DNA of 64,000 nt from Alectoria sarmentosa (taxonomy: Eukaryota > Ascomycota > Lecanoromycetes > Lecanorales > Parmeliaceae). The position numbers and the translations under genes are program-made. Location of the stretch: assembly GCA_009733775.1 (NCBI GenBank), contig WOGZ01000067.1, positions 1 to 64,000 on the forward strand, written 5' to 3'. The notes under the pieces were generated by a model. The model saw only the letters and a program-made list of their open reading frames with translations, ran no database searches and had not been told where the DNA came from. Positions within the stretch are counted from its first letter, which is position 1; the number at the start of each line of letters is the position of its first letter. Below are positions 32,330 to 41,886 of the stretch, piece after piece.

Positions 32330-33378
32330 CCTTGTCCTGTAGCAACTGGATAAGATTGCCCAGAGATTGATGCTCGAGTACCAGCCTGAGGCTCTGAGCC
32401 GACCTCGGGGGAAACTTTTGCAAGCAAGGAGGCAAGGCCGTTCTCATAGCCCACTCAACTCTAATTTGTTGGGCAATGCCGTCTTCCTGTCCTGAGGTGC
32501 AAGTGGGGTATATATCAACGACAGCAGCTTCGGTCTGTAAGATATGTATCTTAACATTTGTTAGAGTGCAGACGTTGTGTAATGTGTATATAAACCTCTT
32601 GGAGCTATGTACTTTAGGCCGAGGAGGCGGAAGCAAAGACGGGATACCTAAGGTACCCTAGGTACTTTATTTTACACGATGTTTTGGGTAAGACGGAGTA
32701 CTAGCACTATGCGCTAAGCTTCCAAGTAAAGCTACTAAGCTTAGCCTATCATGTAATGGCGTAACTACCTTACTTGGGGTAGAACTAGAAGTGACAGGGC
32801 CGGTTCAGTAGGTTCCTACCTTGGACTTGGATTTAGGAAGAAACACCAGTGAGGGATCAGCAGAATTTAGAAGCAACAACCTCCACTCGCTCACTCGTTG
32901 GCATAATTCATAATCTTTCCCTCTTTACATCCAATCCCCAACTCCCACCTTCTTCTCTAGCCCCGTTAAAGCCCGCATATCAGAGCCTCTGTCCAAGTGA
33001 TGCACGGCCATCAATTCGCTGCTATTTCCGGTGGCACCCCCAGTCGCATATCAGAGCCAACAGCATACTGCATCTCCCAACGGCCTCGCATATAACCTGC
33101 GAACCAAACTCCCTACCCGACTCTGACTTCCGGGGCTCGCGCTTATCATCCTTGCACAAAAAACCTGCCACTTCTGGGCCTTCCGTCTCATCCTCCCCAC
33201 CTCTCTGCAGCTACGACAACAGCCCCATTTTCCCCACGTCGTCGCGCCCGCTTTTCGACCAGAGAGATTGGCAGGGGTGGATTACGATGTCAGAAGCGTT
33301 TCCAGTCATACGCAGGATTAAGCTTGGGAATATTGGACAGGGGGCAAATCTACGAGACTCTGGCAAGGAGGGATTACG
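32330..33378 (+). promoter_or_regulatory. Promoter and leader of the WC-1 gene
   Basis: 1.05 kb between the FMP25-like stop and the WC-1 start. It contains the palindrome-like block TACCTAAGGTACCCTAGGTA (32645-32664) and a long CT-rich leader. An upstream ORF (33287-33388) overlaps the WC-1 start; see separate entry. Confidence 0.5.
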
Positions 33379-33388
33379 ATGGACCTAA
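33287..33388 (+). promoter_or_regulatory. Upstream ORF overlapping the WC-1 start codon
   Basis: ATG at 33287 opens a 33-codon frame that ends at 33388, ten bases past the WC-1 ATG (33379), in a different frame. Both ATGs sit in the identical 11-mer GGATTACGATG (33279-33289 and 33371-33381), so initiation contexts upstream are the same. If transcribed together, ribosomes starting at the uORF could not simply reinitiate at 33379, which suggests translational control. Confidence 0.6.
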
Positions 33389-36300
33389 CCAATGTGGGCA
33401 ATATGAACAACTACTATGAAAGGCAGTACTCGCAGGAGGACCTGCAGAGGTTGGCCGACCTGAAAAATAACGATGCGATGATGGGCATCATAGCTACGAA
33501 TCGAGTGGATACCTCAGGCATGATGGGTGGCCAAACATTGGACGACATTATCAATCAGAATCAGAAGGAGATACAGCGGAGGAGCAGCTTTCACCATTCC
33601 AACTCCTACACTTCCAACAGACCAATACAAGAGCTGGATTCCAGAAGGTCGTCAATGTTGGAATTTGGTTCTGGAAATGACAGCGACCTCGAAGGTTTCC
33701 AATTCGATCCAATTCCTGTTCCAACAAACACTGGGATACAGCGTCCCAGAAATATTGCGCAACGAAGACTCGAAACCCAAAGAGCGAGACGGCAGCTCTC
33801 GAACGAGCATCTTGCACTCAATGCAAGCTTCCACAGTATGGCACCAAGCTATACGCCAATCTCATCATCCTCACCCTACGGCCACACCCTCGACTCTGCT
33901 GAGTCGCTCGGTTACGATATGTCTGCAACTTACATGTCTAATGACATGCTTATGGGGATGGATTTTTCCGGTGCTGGTTTGGACAACGGGACAAATGGTG
34001 ACATGATCCCAAGGAATGCCTATACGGGAAATAATTTCACAACCGACATGTCCCCTCCATCTATACAGCAGAACATGTCCGCTTCAACGCCTGAGCAAAT
34101 GCATGACCCTGGAGGAGGTAATATGGGTGGTCTCGGTACACAAAACGGGATGGAAAAGATGCCAAATATGCCAATTTCAGATCAGATGCAAGACTTACAA
34201 GTCGATCTTAGCCAGCCTCAGATCTCTATGTCAAGCACGAGCCCTCCGATGCAGATGCCAGGATCCCATAGTCTACCTAATGTTGATTCCCCTCAAAAAT
34301 CTCGGCCGACCGCTAATCTTGATATCACAACCAATGACGGGATGCCTTATCAGGGGCAAGGGAGTGCTGCACAACAGGTAATTCCCCAATACCGCAACGC
34401 CTATTCATCTAGCGGCTTCGATATGCTTGGAGTTCTCATGAGAGTAGCTGCGAGGCCAAAGCCACAGATCAACATAGGAGCGGTTGATATGTCATGTGCC
34501 TTCGTCGTATGCGACGTGACTCAGCACGACATACCAATTGTATATTGCTCCGACGTCTTCGAACGTTTGACCGCCTATACACGGCATGAGATATTAGGGA
34601 GAAACTGCCGTTTCCTCCAATCTCCAGACGGCAAAATTCAAACGGGCGTCAAGAGAAAGTATGTCGACGATCAATCCGTGTTTCGCATCAAGAACATGAT
34701 CAATCAAAGGCAGGAAACGCAGATCAGTCTGATCAATTACCGGAAAGGAGGACAACCGTTCATGAATCTGCTTACCATGATACCCATTACATGGGACGGC
34801 GACGAAATCAAGTACTATGTTGGGTTCCAGGTCGACCTCGTTGAACAGCCTACTTCCATAACAAACAAGAATCCTGGTAAATACACCCTTGTACCATTTC
34901 TGAGAGTGGAAGTTACTAATACTCGTCGAGATGGGTCATATAGCATCAATTACCAGCGCGGCTTGCTACCACGATATGTTGTACCCGATCATCCTGGCCA
35001 TCAGAATTCCGAACTTGGCCAGACTGTTGCTCGTGATGATGTTTCTACAGTCCTCAGTACTATTGGTTCTGGCGAATCAGAGTTGTCAAAACGAATATGG
35101 GACAAGGTTCTGCTCGAGAACACTGATGATGTTGTGCACGTCCTGTCCTTGAAAGGTCTCTTCCTCTACTTGTCTCCGTCGAGTCGCAAAGTCCTCGAGT
35201 ATGATCCTAGCGAGCTTGTGGGTACGGCGCTGTCTTCTGTCTGCCACCCAAGTGACATCGTTCCGGTTACGCGTGAACTCAAAGATACTTCGACTGGAGC
35301 TGCGGTCAACGTTGTTTTTAGGATCCGGCGAAAACACAGCGGCTATACATGGTTTGAGAGCCATGGGTCACTTCATCTCGAGCAAGGAAAGGGCCGAAAG
35401 TGTATTATTATGGTAGGGCGAGAACGACCAGTTTATGCATTGGCAAGGGAGGACATTATGTCTGCCGGTGGCTTTGGCGAGAGTGAGCTGTGGACTAAGA
35501 TGTCTACGTCAGGCATGTTCCTATTCGTCTCATCCAATGTCCGCAGTCTCCTCGACCGTCAGCCCGAAGATCTCGTCGGTACCAGCTGCCAAGCACTCAT
35601 GCGGGCAGATTCGAAGCTTGAGTTTGGCAAAATGCTAGAGGTTGCTCGCACAGGTGTTCGAGCGACATTCAAGCATGACATACTGAATAAGCGGGGCCAA
35701 ACGCTGAAAGCTCGGACGACAATCTACCCAGGAGATGCGTGTGAGGGTCAGAAGCCTACCTTTTTGGTAGCACAAACGAGATTATTGAAATTGCCACGCA
35801 CCCTGAATAGGCAAGCGTCCAACATATCCCCAAAGACCGAACAAAAGTCCTCGAGTCCCTCATCGTCTGCTGGTGGCGCCTCCGTGGGCAATCAGACACC
35901 CAATAAATCAGCTCCTGCAAACGTGAAGGCGGATGGAGTGACCACGTCGGCAGGTGGAATGGGTCTAGTCATCGGTAACCAGCACGAAGCTCTCGCATCA
36001 GAGGATAACGTCTTCGATGAGCTTAAGACTACAAGGAGTACCAGTTGGCAATTTGAACTTCGCCAAATGGAGAAGAGAAACAGGTTGCTTGCAGAAGAGT
36101 TACAGAGTCTGCTTTCTAGTAAGAAGAAGAGGAAAAGGCGAAATGGTGCCGGTAATATGCAGAAAGACTGCGCTAACTGCCATACGCGGGTCACGCCCGA
36201 GTGGAGGCGAGGCCCGAGTGGCAATCGCGATCTGTGTAATAGTTGTGGACTCCGATGGGCTAAAGAGGTAAGTGTCGGCGGCCCAATTTACTTGGATACG

Positions 36301-36614
36301 TTCACTAAACTTTGCAGAACGGCCGAGTCACACCACGATCGTCGCAAAAAAGCGACAAGGGATCCGCCTCGCCTGCACAGTCGAACTCACACAATCCTAA
36401 CACCGGGGTCGATCAGATACCAGACAGCCAGTCAGTACATCTGCAAGATCATAGGTCACCGCAAGCCCTCAACACTGAGTCGCACAATGCGAAGATGGCC
36501 CGAATGGAAGCGTCTGCATCTCAGGGTTTCGGCGGGGGCATCCCAGCAAAGATCGAGGAAGGTATAGAACCAGGCGACAATCGGATGAGGCCCCCGCCTC
36601 TGCCGCTGATGTAG
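33379..36614 (+). CDS. wc-1: White Collar-1 blue-light photoreceptor and GATA transcription factor
   Basis: Two exons, 33379-36267 and 36318-36614, give 1061 aa. The N-terminus is Met/Asn/Gln/Ser-rich and low complexity, as in activators. A LOV domain at about 345-480 carries photoactive Cys410 in GRNCRFLQ and the typical SLINYRKGGQPFMNLLTMIPI, so flavin photochemistry should be intact. Two PAS domains follow (about 570-680 and 700-800). A basic patch KKKRKRR precedes a GATA zinc finger C931-x2-C934-x18-C953-x2-C956 (CANCHTRVTPEWRRGPSGNR). With WC-2 it forms the complex that drives light responses and the frq clock in Neurospora; WC-2 is not in this window. The intron lies just after the finger (AKE/NGR), keeping a 99-codon last exon. 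Confidence 0.97.
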
Positions 36615-38041
36615 TGGGAGTGCATGCCAGGATTCGGTGGAGGGTAGTGATTGCTTTGCTGAGCTCACACAGCTCCATGGCATGCGCGTGATGACGGTGT
36701 ATGGCTATCTACTGTACTTGTTGAGGCTTGGATTTGCTCGGTGGGAGGATGTACGTGGGTGCATATAGTACTTGATGAGGGCCATGTAAGCGTCTTTGGC
36801 AAGGCGCTTGGTTGGCATGATGTTTTCTGGTTTCCATGAAGGGTAGCACGGCTTCCAGGTCATGGGAAGTTATTTGCTCTAGGGAGTGCGTTGATAGGTG
36901 ACTGGCTCCGGATAGGACGGCGTCATTAGATAGGTGAAAACCAAACCATCTATTAACGCTGTCTTTCTGCACCTTGTTGCTGCCCGACCCCTTTTTTTAT
37001 TTTATTTTTTCCACTTTTATCCCAAGCACAGGAGAGTAGCATAGTCGAGATTGTCATAGACAAGGATGCGATCTGCAACTGGGTTTCAGCTTTGGTGCCT
37101 GGGCTCCCAACCAAGATCCCTGCGCCGATGTGACAGTGGGAACATCTACTTCGCATGGCACTACTGCAGGCAAACAATTCCTGGGGAACCGGCTTCTCCT
37201 CGTCCTCCTCGTCCTCCTGGATCAGGTCCATCTTTGCCCCTTGTGACGTTGGATCATGCGCCATTTCACCCTTTCCCGCCCTAGCCCTGACTGCCTAAAT
37301 GTTAGCTCACCAGCTGCTGGCGAACTTGCATTATCAAGAATCAAGAATCAAGAATCCAGAACCATTCATTAAAACTTGGGCCGGACCACAGCAAATATTT
37401 GACTATCGATTGTCCATAAAGTAGTACTTCAATCATACTGTATCACGAAAGACATGGCTACGGCCCTCTGTCCCTTTATTGGGCAAGAATGATGCTTCAT
37501 CATGTCAACATGCTGACCTTGCCACGAGGGGTAGGACACCTGTCACCCGTAGGAGCTTGAATTGACTTTTTCCCTCAATCATTTTGCTGCATTTGCTTCC
37601 CTTTTGACGTAGCAGTACAGTACCGAGCAGTAGCACCTAAGCACATGTTTGACGGCATTTGACACGGACCATCAACCGAACAAACTCACTCACTCACTCA
37701 CAACCCGCAAGGGGGTGGAGGGAAGAAATGTGCGATTGGAAGATCTCTTTTAATCTGCCTTATCGCCCGGACCTTTTGAAAGTTTTGGAAATGCTTTTGC
37801 TCATCTCAACTCAATTGCTTCAGGTACGCCTTTTGGCCCCTGGATAGCTGCCAACTTTCCGGAGATTGCCATTGCCATTGCCATTGCACACCGACGACTT
37901 CATCTTTCCAATTGGTCACCAAACGCAGACCTCGCTTCGATTGACTTCCACGCCCCCCTCCACACCTACTTCCCCACCAAGCAGACGACAAGCAACGAAC
38001 TGCGGAGCAATTGCCCGCAGAAAGCGCGAGCGTGGCCCGCA
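36615..38041. other. Intergenic, 3' of WC-1 and promoter/leader of Ras gene
   Basis: No supported gene on either strand. It has a run ACTCACTCACTCACTCAC near 37684-37701 and a hexamer repeat (37865-37887) in the probable Ras leader. It is otherwise unremarkable. Confidence 0.5.
37865..37887. repeat. Hexamer repeat (ATTGCC)n, arm 1 of inverted repeat
   Basis: Three ATTGCC units plus ATTGC. Its first 20 bases are the exact reverse complement of 38125-38144 inside intron 1 of the Ras-like gene. Confidence 0.9.
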
Positions 38042-39051
38042 ATGGGTGACCAGAATCGGATATCTATCACCATCTGTGGAGATGGTGGCTGCGGTACACT
38101 CTTCTACCAAAGCACAATGCGAATATGGCAATGGCAATGGCAATCGCTGAATCGTGCCTTCAGGAAAATCCTCAATAACGTTACGGCTTGTACGAAGTCA
38201 ATGGACGCACGAGTAAGCCATCAGCCCATCTCAGCAGCCATTCCATCATGCTCATCGTACCCTCCTTACAGATACGACCCCACAATAGGTGCCCTCAGTC
38301 CCGACCCCACCGTTCCCCATCTCTGACCCCACTTCCCAGAGGACTCCTACTCCACCACCCGCACCGTAGACGGCCATTCCTACTTCCTCTCCCTCACCGA
38401 CACGGCCGGCCAAGAAGAATACCGCGGCCTCTGGGCTGCCTCCAATCTCAAATCCGACGCCTTCCTCCTCGTCTACGACATCACCGCTGCCGACTCCCTC
38501 GACTCCCTCGACTACTTCATGCAGATGATCGACATCGAATGCGATCACCGCCAGGACACGGGCGGGGTGCAGCCGGTCAAGCTGGTGGCGGGGAACAAGT
38601 GTGATCTGAAGGATGGGAGGGTGATTAGCAGTAGGCAGGGTCTGGAGTATGCGAGGAGTAAAGGGTGTGGGTTTATGGAGACGAGTGCGAGGGAGATGGT
38701 CAATATTGAGGAGACTTTCGCTCGTGCGTTTCCTTTTCTTGTCACATACCGGACGAAGAGTGTTCAGGCATTTCTGACCTGTCGATGACACCCCAGGCTT
38801 CGCTGAAGAACTCGCTAATTATTCCTACGTTTCTAGTAATCGTCCGCCGAGTGGTTGCCGCTCGCCAAAATGCAGCAGGAATCGCTGCGGTACCAGCGCA
38901 GAGAAACCAAGGTCTCTTCAGCCAGGCACATTCCGTATCACGAACGCAGGCGTTTGGCGACAAGGAAGCAGATAGCACGGATTTCCCCGAAAGGCCCGGA
39001 GCCAAAATGACAAAGCGGGGTGGATTTTGGGCGAGGTTCAAATGCTGGTGA
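38042..39051 (+). CDS. Ras-like small GTPase
   Basis: Five exons (38042-38093, 38164-38212, 38272-38288, 38340-38723, 38837-39051) sum to 238 codons plus stop; exon 3 is only 17 bases. G-boxes are all present: P-loop GDGGCGKSS, switch I YDPTIEDSY (split over exons 3 and 4), DTAGQEE, NKCD and TSAR. This is a Ras-superfamily switch acting at membranes. The C-terminus is basic and ends KRGGFWARFKCW, so it lacks a canonical CAAX box (Cys is next to last); membrane attachment may depend on the basic tail or differ from classical Ras. The downstream effector cannot be named. Confidence 0.9.
38125..38144. repeat. Intronic hexamer repeat, arm 2 of inverted repeat
   Basis: ATGGCAATGGCAATGGCAAT lies in intron 1 (38094-38163) of the Ras-like gene and is perfectly complementary to 37865-37884 upstream. 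Confidence 0.9.
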
Positions 39052-39743
39052 TTCTCGTTGCTGCATGTTTGGAGAGTGCGATTGGATGGGACATTGGGAA
39101 GGGAAAAATACATCTGGATAATGACTGCATTCCTGCGGAGTGTTGGTGTTTTGGTTGGAGTGTTTGCTTTGGATTTTGACTCGGATGATACCTACCGTGC
39201 ATATATTTTGTAGGCAATATCGGGATGGAGATGCTAGTGTAATATCTATTCATTAAAGCCATTCGAGCGCGAAGTGTTGATGCAGGAATTTTGCAACAGG
39301 TGCATCGGAAGAATACGAGTGAATGTGTGGACTTGGGTTTGGAGCATTCGTCATGCTGCTGCTCCTGAGAAGGCGAGCAGGCTTGGCAATTGGCTCAGAC
39401 CTCTTCTCCTTCGGAACTTTATTACGCTAAAGACGTCGACCCGCCAGTGAAACCAGTGAAACCAGTGAAACATGGGCGCCTTAGCGGCTCGGCGGTTACG
39501 CGAAGGCGAGGCATGACACGCGGGGAATTGACTCTTACTTTAAAGTAGTCTTCTTATCGAAATCATTGCTGCTACTACCTATAATAATCTCATAATGCCC
39601 CTCATTCACTCTCGTCAGACTTCTCCTCTTCAAGCACTACCACAGAGCAAAGAGAGCTCACCGCCACTTCCATCGCCTCCAACCTTGGCCTCAGTCGCGT
39701 CTGGCGCCCTTGCCTCGCTGTCACACCAAACCACACCGTCAAC
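39052..39743. other. Intergenic, promoter of Sds23 gene
   Basis: No gene seen. It contains three copies of GTGAAACCA near 39449-39472 (CAGTGAAACCAGTGAAACCAGTGAAAC). The remaining sequence is unremarkable. Confidence 0.4.
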
Positions 39744-41538
39744 ATGTCCGATGACGCAGCAGCCAGACGCCCAAGCTCCAGCTCCAGCGCCAGCGTCAGC
39801 TCAAGCCTAGACCCACAACGTCCCACAGCACACCGAACGCACTCCCAAAACATGCGTCTGGCTCAGCAGACGAGTCCAGGTCACAGCCACCGTCCCAGTT
39901 TCACGGAGCAATTACGTGGCATGCCATCCTCGCCTCGAGGCACCCGCCAACTTTCGCTGTCCGAAGCCCAGATGCGAGATCTGATGAATAACCCGCCGAC
40001 TGCTGGCAGTGCAGATCCGAAGTTTGCTGGGAGAGATTGGCAGCATATCGCTGTGGGGGAGCTGGTGCATCCCGAGGACGTGAGGTGGGTGGAGGTCGAT
40101 ACCGGGGTTGAGGATGCTACCAATGTCGGTTACTGCTCTACCGTGGGCCTAAGTGATGGCGCTAACGATGAACAAAGCTCCTGACAGAGTCTGGCGCACC
40201 TGCACTGTTGGTACGAGCAAGCAAGAACGAGAATTCAGCCGTTGCGACTTTCGACTACAGAGACCTGACACAATACCTCCTCTTCGCCACCGGCCAGCTA
40301 CAACCCGATGATGAGCATCTAATCGTATTCGAGAAGCTGGCCAAGAAGGCACAGCAAGGCCACAAAATCCCTCTGCGAGATGCAAAGAGCTTAGGCAACA
40401 AAGAACCGTTCCTCACACTACCGCATACTGCGGATCTGACTGCAGCTGTCGAGACGTTCGGAGGTGGTGTGCATCGCATTGTCATACTGAAGGAAGGGAC
40501 AAACCATGCCATTGGCATACTAAGTCAATTGAGACTAGTGAAGTTTCTGTGGGAGAATGGGAGGGCTTTTCCCATTATCGATGAGTTGTACCCTCGAGAG
40601 GTTAAAGATCTTGGCATTGGCTCTCAGGGACTGATATCTGTCAAGTATGCTGTTTTCTCTGTGGTTCTTCGGGACTTAGTACCCCGGCTGATACAATCAT
40701 CTCTAGTGGTGACAAGGCTCTGAAGGAAGCTTTGATGCTCATGAACAACGAAGGCGTCACCTCTTTGGCTGTTGTCGACAACAACTATAACGTCGTGGGC
40801 AACATATCCAACGCGGATGTCAAGGTGAGCAGAATACATCCGAAACAAGTATCTCCCAAGGCTCTATACTGACAAGGGCACCAGCTCCTCACCAAATCAA
40901 GCTCAGCACCCTTACTCGAAAACACTTGTATCCATTTCATCTCCGTCATCCTTTCCACCCGCGGCATGATTGACGGCAAGGACTCCTACCCCGTCTTCCA
41001 CATAAATTCGCAGTCCACCCTCGCTCACACAGTCGCAAAACTCGTTGCTACACAAGCCCATAGGTACCGTCATCCTTTCCTGCCCATCTATCCAAACAGA
41101 TACTAATTCCTGCCCAGAATGTGGGTAGTCGAAACCCCCGCCCCATCCTCCACCCCCTCCTCCTCTGCCCCCACAACCCCCGGTCCCGGCCCCACTTTCC
41201 ACGCCATCCCCATCTCCATCTCCCACCCACCCGTAACCTACCCCCCACACCTCTCCACTTCCCTCCCGCAAGCCAACCCGCCCTTCCAGCCTCTCAGCGC
41301 CACACCATCCGTCTCCGCTTCCGCAATGCCGGGACATCACATGTCAGGAAGGTTGAGTGGGGTAATCAGTTTGACGGATATATTGAACCTGTTTGCGAGA
41401 GCTAGTGGGCTGCATCCGACGGATCCGGAAGAGGCGAGGAGGAAGAGGCGGGGGAGCAGCAGCAGTTCGAGGAGTGGGGTTCGGGGGAGTCTGGACAGTG
41501 CGAGGAGCAGCGTTGTCGATTTGAGGGAGAAGCGGTAA
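39744..41538 (+). CDS. sds23: Sds23-type CBS-domain protein
   Basis: Five exons (39744-40124, 40178-40644, 40707-40824, 40885-41063, 41118-41538) give 521 aa with consistent phase. The N-terminus is Ser-rich and disordered. Four CBS motifs are suggested by LLTESGAPALLV, ADLTAAVETFGGGVHRIVIL, DKALKEALMLMNNEGVTSLAVVD and SGRLSGVISLTDILNLFAR. The family (Sds23/Moc1 in yeast) binds adenine nucleotides and inhibits PP2A-type phosphatases, coupling nutrient state to cell cycle and APC/C function. A long Pro/Ser/Thr-rich insert (about residues 390-440) separates parts of the last CBS unit, and the C-terminus is Ser/Arg-rich. It acts in cytosol and nucleus. Confidence 0.9.
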
Positions 41539-41886
41539 CGGGCGCGAAGCGAGCAGAGAAAGACACGATGAATGCTTTGCTGGAGGTTTCTTTCAGAGTG
41601 GAAAAGCCGGATATGATCACATGAACAAGGTGTTGGGAGTCACGGGCCTTGAAAAACGCTTCTGGCAGACTAGCTAGCTTACAGGTCCTGTTCTCCAAAG
41701 GACAGATGCCGTTCATTTCGCTTCAGGTGTGCTCGTGGCATGCATGGCTCGCGACAAGATTGCTCTTCATTTAGATTTCGGCGTTGGCTTTTCAGCTTTG
41801 CCATGTCGATTCGGCGATGATTGTTTCATTCCTCAACATCCATCTCTCAGAGCTGGTACCTACCGCCTTCCGCGGCAGCACTTGTT
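41539..41886. other. Convergent intergenic segment
   Basis: 348 bp between the convergent Sds23 and DNA ligase stops. No gene is seen. Confidence 0.4.

Noticed and set aside
32849..33388. 179-codon frame upstream of WC-1
   Set aside because: It begins with GTG, not ATG; the only relevant ATG in it is at 33287 (reported as a uORF).
38252..38791. Minus-strand 179-codon frame opposite the Ras gene
   Set aside because: Gly/Val/Glu-rich antisense translation of the GTPase exon; G-boxes on the plus strand settle it.
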